In this document: piece by piece, positions 1 to 11,789 of the stretch
Layout: each line of letters opens with the position of its first letter
Numbering within the stretch: the stretch's first letter is position 1
Source of the DNA: Chthoniobacterales bacterium
GTDB lineage: Bacteria; Verrucomicrobiota; Verrucomicrobiia; Chthoniobacterales; JACTMZ01
Assembly: GCA_014879535.1 (NCBI GenBank)
Contig: JACSRX010000019.1
Coordinates: 1-64,000 of the forward strand
DNA length: 64,000 nt
Direction: 5' to 3'
Translations under genes and position numbers: made by a program
Notes under the pieces: model-generated
Told to the model about the DNA's origin: nothing
What the model saw: only the letters and a program-made list of their open reading frames with translations
Databases searched by the model: none

Positions 1-19
1 CCAACAAAACAGACCTGCT

Positions 20-69
20 GCTCAACGCCTATTGACAACCCTCATAGGCGCTGCAGCGCATGGTTAGGC
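20..69 (-). other. Candidate attC site of cassette 2 (short, or continuing outside the window)
   Basis: Minus strand: GCCTAACCATGCGCTGCAGCGCC...AATAGGCGTTGAGC. GCCTAAC inverse core and GTTGAGC (GTTRRRY) are present; the true right end may be off-window. Confidence 0.5.
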
Positions 70-76
70 GTTGCGG

Positions 77-400
77 TCATGGCAGAGAGAACCTCCGAAC
101 TACGGTGTAAATAAGTCCGACTCCGAACCCGAGAAGGCATGGCAAAGTGAGCCAGAGGATGCTCGCCTCGCGAATGCCTGGCGATATGCGGGTGTAGATA
201 AAGGCGGCAAGCGGAAGACTGAGCAACGCCGCTGAGATGTCGAGAGTGCGTCGTAGCCACGGAGTCGCGCGGCGTGCCGGAATGAAAGTGCAGGCAACTC
301 CGAAAGCAGCGAGATAAAGGCCTGCCATAAAAAGGAACAGAACCAGAACGAAAAGGACGCCTAGGTCGAGTGGAACACTGCTGGCGAGAATCAGACTCAT
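77..400 (-). CDS. Hypothetical membrane protein, integron cassette gene
   Basis: 107-aa ORF with several hydrophobic segments, ending next to the attC-like site and in cassette orientation. Confidence 0.55.
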   Translation of the reverse strand: MSLILASSVPLDLGVLFVLVLFLFMAGLYLAAFGVACTFIPARRATPWLRRTLDISAALLSLPLAAFIYTRISPGIREASILWLTLPCLLGFGVGLIYTVVRRFSLP

Positions 401-470
401 CGATCACAGTGAGGTGTCCGGAATTGGTTTTGATGTATTCAGCCTTCGTTCAAAGGACGCGTGTAGCATC

Positions 471-597
471 GCCGAACGTCAAAGCTCACCTATCCCGATC
501 AGACCTTCAACTCTAAAACCGGTGTAATCGGCAGCACGATGGTCGAAATCGTGAACGCCCGAACTGCTAGGGATTAGGTGCAGCGCCTTGTTAGGCC
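471..597 (-). other. attC recombination site of cassette 1
   Basis: Minus strand starts GCCTAACAAGGCGCTGCACCT and ends AGGTGAGCTTTGACGTTCGGC. The L boxes pair (GCTGCACCT/AGGTGAGC) with one unpaired base, an attC hallmark. The cassette gene stop TAA lies inside GCCTAAC. Confidence 0.85.
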
Positions 598-956
598 TTC
601 GCGCTTGGAAGCAACATCGGAATTCCGAACTGAATACGTGAAGTCGTGGAGCTTGTAGCATCAGAGCGTCCCTGAGAGCCCAAACCAATCGTGCCCACCA
701 TAATACCAATTCCTCCCTTGGTCTCTGTTTCCTCCGCAGCGTAAACAGCAACATCAAACTGAATAAGATGAACTGCAGGATTCATTTGTTGGTCTGTCTG
801 AATATGGCCATACACCGTTGAGTTGTAGCTCGAATCACTCGGGAAGACATTTTCAGGATTGACCTTCGCTTTAGAGGCAGACAGCGCCGCATTGGCTTGG
901 TCGATACCCGTGGCAATCTGAACCAGAGTCTCAGAAATAAAGTCGCTCAATTGCAT
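591..956 (-). CDS. Conserved hypothetical protein (possibly trypco2-like), first integron cassette gene
   Basis: 121-aa ORF; FDVAV...GGIGI...SRIQFGIPMLLP pattern; stop codon lies inside the attC. Confidence 0.7.
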   Translation of the reverse strand: MQLSDFISETLVQIATGIDQANAALSASKAKVNPENVFPSDSSYNSTVYGHIQTDQQMNPAVHLIQFDVAVYAAEETETKGGIGIMVGTIGLGSQGRSDATSSTTSRIQFGIPMLLPSAKA

Positions 957-969
957 GATTCTATTTATG

Positions 970-976
970 GCCTAAC
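970..976 (-). other. Candidate attI/cassette boundary core site GTTAGGC
   Basis: Minus strand reads AGTAACAAGTTAGGCC immediately upstream of the first cassette ORF, between it and the integrase fragment. Confidence 0.6.
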
Positions 977-983
977 TTGTTAC

Positions 984-1015
984 TATGCGACTGGCAAAAA
1001 TTTCCCAGTCGCATA
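984..1015. repeat. Perfect 11-bp inverted repeat (hairpin) between integrase fragment and core site
   Basis: TATGCGACTGG-caaaaatttc-CCAGTCGCATA. Confidence 0.8.
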
Positions 1016-1051
1016 TTGCAGCATGGGTAGCCGGGGTGGTATTTGCGGTCA

Positions 1052-1201
1052 ATGACGATTTCGGATGCCTTGAAGAACTTGGAGGATGCGGCCCGGTTGC
1101 GGCATTTGTCGCTGGCGACGGAGAGGGCTTACGCGAGGTGGCTTCGGTCGTATATTGAAGCCGTGAGGGCTGCAGCCGCTGAGGGATTGAGTCCAAGTTG
1201 A
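1052..1201 (+). pseudogene. Truncated tyrosine recombinase (integron-integrase-like), N-terminal core-binding domain only
   Basis: Translation MTISDALKNLEDAARLRHLSLATERAYARWLRSYIEAVRAAAAEGLSPS*. The LRHxSxxTExAYxxWxRxxI pattern matches the N-terminal SAM-like domain of phage/integron integrases. No catalytic domain follows. Confidence 0.7.
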
Positions 1202-1288
1202 ATGTGGGTTGATAAACCGCACACAAGCCGCTCAAAATGCGGCGCTAAAGCGGATTAAGAAATGTCATAGCCCATTTTCCCGCCGACA

Positions 1289-1342
1289 GTAGGGGCGGCT
1301 GGCCTCAGCCGACCTCGGGCGCGTGAGGCCACACGCCCCTAC
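1289..1342. repeat. REP/MITE-like palindromic element
   Basis: Perfect 9-bp terminal inverted repeats GTAGGGGCG...CGCCCCTAC with further internal partial symmetry, in the gap before sucD. Confidence 0.6.
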
Positions 1343-1383
1343 CAAACAGCTTTGTCGTCGGCCACAGTATTTCCTAAACCGCT

Positions 1384-2256
1384 TTACTTCACCACCGCCA
1401 GCAACGTGTCGGCGATGGTGCTCGGCGTCTCGGCCACGGCGATGCCGGCATCGCGCAGCGCTTCCTTCTTGGCGGAAGCGGTGCCCTTGCCGCCGGAGAT
1501 GATCGCCCCGGCATGGCCCATGCGGCGCCCCGGAGGTGCCGTGGCACCGGCAATGAATCCGGCCACCGGTTTGTCGCAATTCTCCTTGAGCCAGGCGGCA
1601 GCCTCTTCCTCGGCCGACCCGCCGATTTCGCCGATGAGGATGATTCCGTGCGTGTCGGGATCGGCGGCGAACAATTGCACGGCGTCCAGAGTGGTCGTGC
1701 CGATGATCGGGTCTCCCCCGATGCCGATGCAGGTGGATTGACCGTGCCCGCGGCTGGTCAACTGCCACACGGCCTCGTAGGTCAGCGTGCCCGAGCGCGA
1801 CACCACGCCGATGTTCCCCGGTTTGTGGATGTAGCCGGGCATGATGCCGATCTTGCACTGGCCGGGGGTGATGATGCCGGGACAGTTCGGCCCGATGAGG
1901 CGCGAGTTCGAGGCCTTGAGCATTTCCTTCACGCGCATCATGTCCATGACCGGGATGCCCTCGGTGATGCAGACGATCAATTCCACCCCGGCGTCGGCCG
2001 CCTCGAGGATGGCGTCCGCCGCGAATTCCGGCGGGACGAAGATCATGGTGGCATTGCAGCCGGTCTGCTCGCGGGCCTCGTGAACCGTGTCGAAAACGGG
2101 CACCTTGTCTTCGAAGACCTCGCCGCCGCGGGCCGGAGTCACGCCAGCCACGACGTTGGTTCCGTATTCCATGCAACTGCGCGTGTGGAAAGCCCCGGAC
2201 TTCCCGGTGATGCCCTGGACGACAAGGCGTGTGTTTTTATCGACGAGAACGGACAT
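1384..2256 (-). CDS. sucD: Succinyl-CoA synthetase, alpha subunit
   Basis: 290 aa; [39 protein letters not shown] and [14 protein letters not shown] motifs. Confidence 0.96.
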   Translation of the reverse strand: MSVLVDKNTRLVVQGITGKSGAFHTRSCMEYGTNVVAGVTPARGGEVFEDKVPVFDTVHEAREQTGCNATMIFVPPEFAADAILEAADAGVELIVCITEGIPVMDMMRVKEMLKASNSRLIGPNCPGIITPGQCKIGIMPGYIHKPGNIGVVSRSGTLTYEAVWQLTSRGHGQSTCIGIGGDPIIGTTTLDAVQLFAADPDTHGIILIGEIGGSAEEEAAAWLKENCDKPVAGFIAGATAPPGRRMGHAGAIISGGKGTASAKKEALRDAGIAVAETPSTIADTLLAVVK

Positions 2257-2260
2257 AAAA

Positions 2261-3448
2261 TTACTCCTTCGGGGCGAGTTTCACGATTTGCTCGGCGGCA
2301 TCGTCGAGATCGGAAGCGGATGCGATGGGCAGCCCGGATTCCGCAAGCATCTTGCGTCCCAGCTCGACATTGGTGCCTTCGAGACGGACGACCAGCGGGA
2401 TCCCCAGACGGACGGCCTTCACGGCATTCATGACGCCCTGCGCGATGATGTCGCATTTCATGATGCCGCCGAAGATGTTGACCAGGATGGCCTTCACCTT
2501 GGGGTCGGACAGCAGGATCTTGAAGGCCTCGGTGACCTGCTCCTCGGTGGCGCCGCCGCCGACATCGAGGAAGTTGGCCGGCTCGCCGCCGTGGTGCTTG
2601 ATGATGTCCATCGTCGCCATGGCGAGCCCCGCGCCGTTGACCATGCAGCCGATGTTGCCGTCGAGCCCGATGTAGCTGAGGTGGTGCTTGGAGGCCTCGA
2701 CTTCGCGCGGATCCTCCTCGCCCACGTCGCGAAGGGCCATGATGTCGGGGTGCCGGAACAGGGCGTTGTCGTCGAAGGAAAACTTGGCGTCGAGCGCGAG
2801 AACCTGCCCGCCCTTGGTCAGCACGAGCGGGTTGATCTCCACCATCGAGCAGTCGCAGTCGTGGAAGCAGCGGTAGAGCGCGGCGAAGAGTTTGCACGCC
2901 GCGCGCATCTGCTGCGGGGCGAAACCGAGTTCGCGCGCCAGCTTGCGCGTCTGGTAGGGCTGCAGGCCGAACGCCGGATCCACCGCCTCGCGGATGATCT
3001 TTTCCGGGCTCTTGGCCGCGACTTCCTCGATGTCCATGCCGCCCTCGCGGCTGGCCACGATGACCGGCGCCCCGGTGGCGCGGTCGAGCAGGACGGCAAA
3101 ATAAAATTCCTTCTCGATCTCGACGGATTCCGCCACGAGCACATGGTTGACCACGCGGCCGGCGGGGCCGGTCTGGTGGGTGACAAGCGTCTGGCCGAGC
3201 ATCTTCGCCGCGAGGTCGCGGGCCTGCCCGGCTGTCTTGCAGAGATGCACTCCGCCTTGGAAGCCGTTGGTGAACGTCCCCTTGCCCCGGCCACCGGCAT
3301 GGATCTGGGATTTCACCACAAGCTGGTTGGTGCCGAGCTCGCGGGCGACCCGCTCGGCCTCGGCCGGGGTGCGCGCCACACCGCCGCGCGGTGTCTCCGC
3401 GCCGAAACGGTCGAGCAATTCTTTCGCCTGATATTCGTGGATGTTCAT
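2261..3448 (-). CDS. sucC: Succinyl-CoA synthetase, beta subunit
   Basis: 395 aa; [16 protein letters not shown] start, ATP-grasp features, [36 protein letters not shown]. Confidence 0.96.
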   Translation of the reverse strand: MNIHEYQAKELLDRFGAETPRGGVARTPAEAERVARELGTNQLVVKSQIHAGGRGKGTFTNGFQGGVHLCKTAGQARDLAAKMLGQTLVTHQTGPAGRVVNHVLVAESVEIEKEFYFAVLLDRATGAPVIVASREGGMDIEEVAAKSPEKIIREAVDPAFGLQPYQTRKLARELGFAPQQMRAACKLFAALYRCFHDCDCSMVEINPLVLTKGGQVLALDAKFSFDDNALFRHPDIMALRDVGEEDPREVEASKHHLSYIGLDGNIGCMVNGAGLAMATMDIIKHHGGEPANFLDVGGGATEEQVTEAFKILLSDPKVKAILVNIFGGIMKCDIIAQGVMNAVKAVRLGIPLVVRLEGTNVELGRKMLAESGLPIASASDLDDAAEQIVKLAPKE

Positions 3449-3504
3449 GGAAAGGGAATGGTCTGCGGAAAGGAAAATTCCCCCCTATCGACAGACTGTG
3501 CGAT

Positions 3505-4554
3505 TCAAGCTTTGGCCTCGGCCTCCAGCGCCGCGATCGTGGCTTCCTCGATCTCCTTGTAGAGAGCCTCGTCAGCCTTGAGCGCCTCCTTGGCCGCATC
3601 GCGCCCTTGGGCAAGCTGGTTGCCCTTGAAGCTCAGCCACGAGCCGCGTTTCTCGAGGACGTTCTTTTCCAACGCGACATCGATGAGCGAGCCGACGGCG
3701 GAAATGCCCTCGTTATACATGATGTCGAACTCGGCCTCGGTGAACGGCGGCGCGACCTTGTTCTTCACGACCTTGACCCGCGTGCGGTTGCCCGTGACGG
3801 TGCCGTCGCCCTGCTTGATCGCACCGATGCGCCGGATGTCGCAGCGCACGCTGGAGTAGAACTTGAGCGCCTTGCCCCCCGGAGTGGTCTCCGGGTTGCC
3901 GAACATCACGCCGATCTTCTCGCGGATCTGGTTCGTGAAGATGCAGCACGTGCGCGCCTTGGAAATGAGCGCCGTCAACTTCCGCATGGCCGCGCTCATC
4001 AGGCGCGCCTGGGTGCCGACGGTGGAATCGCCGATCTCACCCTCCAGCTCCTGCTTGGTCACCAGCGCGGCGACCGAGTCGAGGACGATCACGTCAAGCG
4101 CGTTCGAGCGGACCAATGTCTCGCAGATGCGCAACGCTTCCTCGCCGGAGTTCGGCTGCGAGACCAGCAGATCGTCGAGGTTGACCCCGAGGCGCTGCGC
4201 GTATTTCGGATCGAGCGCGTGCTCGACGTCGATGAAGGCCGCAAGCCCCCCCCGCTTCTGCGCCTGCGCGATGACTGTGAGCGTGAGGGTCGTCTTGCCC
4301 GAGGATTCCGGCCCGAAGATCTCGACGATGCGCCCGCGCGGGAAACCGCCGACGCCGAGGGCGCGGTCGATGAGGATGTTGCCCGTGGGAATGACGTCGA
4401 TGTCCGTGTGCGAATGGTCCCCGAGCCGCATGATGGCCCCGTCGCCGTAGTCCTTCGCGATCTGCTGGAGGGCGAGGTCGAGGTTCTTGCTGCGCTGGGC
4501 GGTGGCCTTGTCTTCGGCGGCTTCGGATTTGGTTTCGGCGTTTTTGGGAGGCAT
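3505..4554 (-). CDS. recA: Recombinase RecA
   Basis: 349 aa; GPESSGKTT Walker [12 protein letters not shown] Walker [22 protein letters not shown]. Confidence 0.98.
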   Translation of the reverse strand: MPPKNAETKSEAAEDKATAQRSKNLDLALQQIAKDYGDGAIMRLGDHSHTDIDVIPTGNILIDRALGVGGFPRGRIVEIFGPESSGKTTLTLTVIAQAQKRGGLAAFIDVEHALDPKYAQRLGVNLDDLLVSQPNSGEEALRICETLVRSNALDVIVLDSVAALVTKQELEGEIGDSTVGTQARLMSAAMRKLTALISKARTCCIFTNQIREKIGVMFGNPETTPGGKALKFYSSVRCDIRRIGAIKQGDGTVTGNRTRVKVVKNKVAPPFTEAEFDIMYNEGISAVGSLIDVALEKNVLEKRGSWLSFKGNQLAQGRDAAKEALKADEALYKEIEEATIAALEAEAKA

Positions 4555-4557
4555 GGC

Positions 4558-7215
<2,658 letters not shown>

Positions 7216-7297
7216 TCATCAAGGCTACCCCACCCCCCCCGTCGCTCCAGTCTTTTTTGCTCCGGACGGACGGTTTTTGCGTCATAACTCGCGTCCG

Positions 7298-8869
7298 ATG
7301 GGTCCGTCACGCACCTACAGCATCAAGGGGGTCGCCGCCACGTTGGCCGGCCTGGCGCTTCTTGCTGTGATTTTTGCCGCTTCCGTGACTTGGAACCACG
7401 CCCAAGTGATCGTTCCCCTGCAGGAAGGAGGGAGCCTCGTGGTGCTGGCCGATGGCGACTGCCAATCACGGATGCACAGGGCGGCCATGGTGGCGTCCCA
7501 CCCGGGGACGATCGTCCGCGCGCATGATTTTGAAAACTTTCCCGAGGGCACCGTGCCGCACACCACGGCTCCGATGGATTACCTCATCGCGGGCCTCGCA
7601 ATCGCGACTCCATCGTTCGACCTGGCCGGGGCGTGGATCTCGCCGTTGTTGGGACTGCTGACCGTGATCTTCCTGTGGTTCTGGTCCCGGCGGCTCGATC
7701 TGCGGCCGCGCTGGCCCATGCTGCTGCTCTTCTGCGTCTCGCCGGCACTCACGCATGCCTTCGCCCTCGGGCGACCGGATCATCAATCCCTGCTCGCGGC
7801 GCTCACCACCGTGGCCCTGACGGCGAACATGGCTTTCCTTCGCACGCAATCCGCATCATGGGCATGGACCTCGGGGGCGGCTTGGGGTCTGGCTTTATGG
7901 GTCTCCTGGTTCGAGCCGCTCATCCTCCTTGCCGCCCAAGAGATTGCCTGCGGCCTCGTTCTGCGCCGCGCCGCATGGCCGACCGCACGCCGCCGGGCGC
8001 TGCTGCTTGCGATCGTGTTCGCTCTGATTTCCTGGGCCTTGGAAGGCTTCCGCAGCCCGTGGCCATCCTCCGACGTGCGCGAGCTTTTCCCGCGATGGGC
8101 TTCCCTGCTCGGCGAGCTTCAACCCGCATCGCCGCGCGCACTTTTTGCATGGACCGGATGGCTGCTCGTCCCGGCACCGCTGCTGCTTGTGTGGGAATAT
8201 CTCCGACGGCGCGATCCACTCGCGATGATCTGCCTGGTCCTGCTGGTCGTCGTGACCGCGCTGACCGGATGGCAGGCAAGGTGGAGTCCGTGGTTGGCTT
8301 CCGTCTTCTGCCTGTCACTGCCGTGGATCCTCCGGCCTTTGCAGCGGTCATGGATCATCTGGGCGGTTTTCAGCGCCAGCCTCTGGCCCGTGGCCGGCGA
8401 GTGGGAGGCGCGTCTCTTCCCCGAGGAATCCGAGCAGGCTCGCCGTTCCGGAAACATCGCGGAAGCCGCCATGCTGGAAGAGACCGCAGCATTCCTCCGC
8501 TCGCAACCGCCGGGTGGCGTGCTTGCCCCATGGTGGATTTCCCCCGCGCTGGCACGCCTCGGCAACCACCCGATGGTGGGCGGAACCTCGCACCAGAGCC
8601 TGCCGGGCTCCGCCGACACCGCGCGATTCTTCCTCACCGGGAATTGGGAAACCGCCGCAGCCATCCTTCGCGACAGGAAGGTGGATTACGTCGTGAGCGA
8701 TGCACCCGAACGGATCCTTCCCACCTCCGCCGTGCTGCTCGGAATCGAAGCGCCGGAACATCCCGTGGCGGTTCGCCTGGCGCGCGGGAAGGATCTTCCG
8801 TCCTTCCTTCAGCCCGTGTTCGCCAACGCCTATTTCCGCGTCTATAAAGTGGACCATGAGCGACTTTGA
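7298..8869 (+). CDS. STT3/PglB-like oligosaccharyltransferase-type multi-TM protein
   Basis: Multi-TM protein with ADGDCQSRMHRA near the N-terminus and HDFENFPEGTVPHTTAPMDYLIAGLA, resembling STT3 first-loop/EL motifs; C-terminal soluble part. Confidence 0.6.
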   Translation: MGPSRTYSIKGVAATLAGLALLAVIFAASVTWNHAQVIVPLQEGGSLVVLADGDCQSRMHRAAMVASHPGTIVRAHDFENFPEGTVPHTTAPMDYLIAGLAIATPSFDLAGAWISPLLGLLTVIFLWFWSRRLDLRPRWPMLLLFCVSPALTHAFALGRPDHQSLLAALTTVALTANMAFLRTQSASWAWTSGAAWGLALWVSWFEPLILLAAQEIACGLVLRRAAWPTARRRALLLAIVFALISWALEGFRSPWPSSDVRELFPRWASLLGELQPASPRALFAWTGWLLVPAPLLLVWEYLRRRDPLAMICLVLLVVVTALTGWQARWSPWLASVFCLSLPWILRPLQRSWIIWAVFSASLWPVAGEWEARLFPEESEQARRSGNIAEAAMLEETAAFLRSQPPGGVLAPWWISPALARLGNHPMVGGTSHQSLPGSADTARFFLTGNWETAAAILRDRKVDYVVSDAPERILPTSAVLLGIEAPEHPVAVRLARGKDLPSFLQPVFANAYFRVYKVDHERL

Positions 8870-10256
8870 CTTCGTCGTCCTCGGGGGCGGCAGCGCCGGC
8901 TACGCCGCCGCGCGCACCGCGGCCGCCGAAGGACTGCGCACCGCCGTTCTCGACAGCTCCGAGGAATTGGGAGGGCTCTGCATCCTGCGGGGCTGCATGC
9001 CGAGCAAGACGCTCATCGAATCGGCCAATCGCATGCTGGAAATCAAGGAGGCGGGCGAGTTCGGAATTGCCACCTCCGGCGCAACCTGCGATGGCGCCAA
9101 GATCATCGGACGCAAACGCCGCCTCATCGGCGAGTTCGCCCGCCACCGCGCGGAACAGCTCGAGCACGGGCAATTCGAACTCATCCGCGGTCACGGAAGC
9201 TTCGCCGGACCGGATGACATCAAGATCCGGCTGCGGACCGGCGGGGAACAAAGCATCCGCGCCCGCACCGTTCTTATCTCCACCGGCTCGGTCATCCGCC
9301 ATCCGGACATCCCGGGTCTGACCGGGGCCGCACCGTTGACCAGTGACGTCGTGCTTGACAATCCCCGTCCACCGAAATCCCTCCTCGTTCTGGGCGCCGG
9401 CCCCGTCGCACTGGAAATGGCGCACTATCACGCCGCGCTCGGGTCGGATGTCACCGTCGTCCAGCGCAGCCCTCAGGTCCTCAGCTCGATGGACCGCGAT
9501 GTGGCGGATGCGGTGCAACACGGCATGGAGCGCCACGGCACAAAGTTCGTCCTCGGCTGCAAAATTCTCTCAGCCGGACGCAGTCCGCGGGGCAAATGGG
9601 TCCGTGTCGCCCACGACGACCGAGAGGAAACGCTCGAAGCGGAGGAGATCCTTCTCGCTCTCGGCCGCGATCCCGCCACAGCCGGGCTCGGGTTGGGTGC
9701 GGCCGGGTTCGACACGGCTCCGGGCGCAGCCTTGGCCACAAGCGACACGCAGCAGACCTCCGTCCCCCACATCTTCGGAGCCGGGGATGTGACGGGGGAA
9801 CTGGAAATCGTCCACATCGCCATCGAGCAGGGCGAAATTGCGGCGCGCAATGCGGCGCGTCTCCTGAGGGGCGGCGGCGAACCCCTGGAAACCATCGACT
9901 ACCGTCTGCGCCTGTTCGCAGTATTCACCCAACCGGAAGCGGCCATGGTCGGCCTGACCGAGCGAGAAGCGTCGGCCCTGGGCATGGACGCCGCCTCCGC
10001 CACCCACCCCTTCGACGACCATGGCAAATCCCTCGTGCAGGGCAAGATCGACGGCTTCGTGAAGCTCATTGCCGACCGCGCCACAGGGGAACTCGTCGGA
10101 GGGGCGGTGGTCGGACCCCACGCTTCCGAACTCATCCATGAAGTTGTCGTCGCCATGCGTTACCGGGCCACAGCGGCCGAATTCCTGAAAATCCCCCACT
10201 ACCACCCCACCCTCAGCGAAATCTGGACCTACCCCGCCGAGGAGCTGGCCGGGTGA
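8856..10256 (+). CDS. Pyridine nucleotide-disulfide oxidoreductase (dihydrolipoamide dehydrogenase/mercuric reductase-like)
   Basis: FDFVVLGGGSAGYAAA FAD motif, CILRGCMPSK redox-active CxxxxC, dimerisation domain; overlaps previous gene by 14 nt. Confidence 0.85.
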   Translation: MSDFDFVVLGGGSAGYAAARTAAAEGLRTAVLDSSEELGGLCILRGCMPSKTLIESANRMLEIKEAGEFGIATSGATCDGAKIIGRKRRLIGEFARHRAEQLEHGQFELIRGHGSFAGPDDIKIRLRTGGEQSIRARTVLISTGSVIRHPDIPGLTGAAPLTSDVVLDNPRPPKSLLVLGAGPVALEMAHYHAALGSDVTVVQRSPQVLSSMDRDVADAVQHGMERHGTKFVLGCKILSAGRSPRGKWVRVAHDDREETLEAEEILLALGRDPATAGLGLGAAGFDTAPGAALATSDTQQTSVPHIFGAGDVTGELEIVHIAIEQGEIAARNAARLLRGGGEPLETIDYRLRLFAVFTQPEAAMVGLTEREASALGMDAASATHPFDDHGKSLVQGKIDGFVKLIADRATGELVGGAVVGPHASELIHEVVVAMRYRATAAEFLKIPHYHPTLSEIWTYPAEELAG

Positions 10257-10368
10257 CCGGCCCTCGCGACACCCCGGAATCCGCCGAGGTTTCGTTTTGA
10301 CACCCCCTGCTGAAACCTTAAGTTGGTGCCTCCATCAAACAATGAATCTCAGCAATTTTGTGAATCCC

Positions 10369-10788
10369 ATGAGCGACCCAACCACCGCCGGCACCAACCG
10401 CAACCACCTTTCCAGCGACGTCGAAATCAAAGGCACCCTCAAGTTCCAGAACGACCTCGTTTTCGACGGCAAGATCGAAGGTGAAATCGTCTCGAATGCC
10501 ACCCTCACCGTCGGCAAGAGCGCCCACGTCCAAGGCGAGGTGAAGTCGAAATCCGTCATCATCCTCGGCTCCGTCCAAGGCAACATCGATGCCGCCGAGC
10601 GCGTCGAGCTCAAGGCGACCGCCCAGCTCATCGGCGACCTGCGCGCCGGGCGCATCGTCATCGAGGATGGCGCCACCTTCGTCGGCAAGTCGGAAGTCAG
10701 CCCGAACAAATCCGCGCTCCAACGCGCGGAAAGTTCCCGCCCGGCCGGCCCCAGCACGACGGAGCAGCCGAAAAAAGGCCTGATCTGA
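10369..10788 (+). CDS. Bactofilin (polymer-forming cytoskeletal protein)
   Basis: SDVEIKGTLKFQNDLVFDGKIEGEIVSNATLTVGKSAHVQGEV beta-helix repeat typical of bactofilins; upstream in-frame starts exist. Confidence 0.88.
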   Translation: MSDPTTAGTNRNHLSSDVEIKGTLKFQNDLVFDGKIEGEIVSNATLTVGKSAHVQGEVKSKSVIILGSVQGNIDAAERVELKATAQLIGDLRAGRIVIEDGATFVGKSEVSPNKSALQRAESSRPAGPSTTEQPKKGLI

Positions 10789-10801
10789 AGCGGTGCCCGC
10801 C

Positions 10802-11725
10802 ATGCCGGCGCGCATTGCTAAGAAATCGGTCACGTGCCCCGCATGCGGGTCTTCCCAGCAGGAAGCCGCGGGGGTCATCAGCACGTTCTGCCGTTCGTGC
10901 GGCCAGCACTTCGAGGCCCGCGAGCAGTCCGCGGCCCAGACAAGGCCGCAGCCCGCGCCGGCCCCGTCCCGAGCGGGCGCCCTCGCGGTGCAAATCGGCA
11001 GGGTCAAGGCGCGGCTCAAAGTCGTTTTCGAACCGTGGATCCTCCGCTACCAGCCGCAGATCGAAAGCGTCCGCGCGCTGGTCCGGCGCTGGCGACCGCC
11101 TCAATTCCGCCGCGTCCGTTGCCACGAATGCGCGCGCATCCACGAGGCGCCTTACACCGCCGCCTCCACCGCGTGCCCGAACTGCAACGCGCACATCGAC
11201 CTCGCCGACTACCTCGTGGACAAGCGCGTGAGCCGTGTCATCCGCACACGCGGCACGCTCGTCATCAGGAAATTCGGCTACCTCAACAACCAGCTCACGA
11301 TCTGCGGTGACGCCGACATCGGCGGGGGCGCGGCCGGCAAGCTGTTCTGCGACGGCGAGACAAAGATCCGCACGGCCGGTCGCCTCAACTGCGAAATCGG
11401 GTCACGACGCGTGCGTGTGGAGAAGGGCGCCGACGTCGTCGTCGCACACCCGATCCGCGTCCATGACATGGTTGTCCGCGGGAAACTGACCGCACGCGTC
11501 TATTGCAACGGCACCCTGCGCATCCTCAAGCGCGGGTTCCTCAAGGGTGAAGTCCACGCCCGCTCGATCACGGTGGACAAGGGGGGCCTCCTGCAGGCCG
11601 AGCTGAACATCGGGCACTTCGACGAGACCGACCCCGACATCCTCGGAACCCTGCAGGAACGCACCTGCTACATGGCCATCGAGGACGCTGTTCCCGACGC
11701 GAAACAGGCGGCACTTCCAATCTGA
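10802..11725 (+). CDS. Bactofilin-like protein with two N-terminal zinc-ribbon motifs
   Basis: CPACGSS..CRSCG and CHEC...CPNC pairs followed by beta-helical bactofilin-like repeats. Confidence 0.7.
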   Translation: MPARIAKKSVTCPACGSSQQEAAGVISTFCRSCGQHFEAREQSAAQTRPQPAPAPSRAGALAVQIGRVKARLKVVFEPWILRYQPQIESVRALVRRWRPPQFRRVRCHECARIHEAPYTAASTACPNCNAHIDLADYLVDKRVSRVIRTRGTLVIRKFGYLNNQLTICGDADIGGGAAGKLFCDGETKIRTAGRLNCEIGSRRVRVEKGADVVVAHPIRVHDMVVRGKLTARVYCNGTLRILKRGFLKGEVHARSITVDKGGLLQAELNIGHFDETDPDILGTLQERTCYMAIEDAVPDAKQAALPI

Positions 11726-11789
11726 GCACCTCGCGGGGTGACCCGTTTCCTCCTTCTCAACCGCCGGGAGGCGCGGCACACTGCGCCGA

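Larger units (their letters stand above)
20..1201. mobile_element. Integron remnant: truncated integrase fragment (+), attI-like core site, two cassettes (-) with attC-type sites
   Basis: Divergent layout of a tyrosine-recombinase N-terminal fragment and two minus-strand ORFs. Each ORF ends at GCCTAAC (inverse core site). A core site GTTAGGC lies just upstream of cassette 1. The array may continue past the left window edge. Confidence 0.75.

Noticed and set aside
1265-2176. 303-aa Arg/His-rich minus-strand ORF overlapping sucD
   Set aside because: Out-of-frame reading of sucD with abnormal composition.
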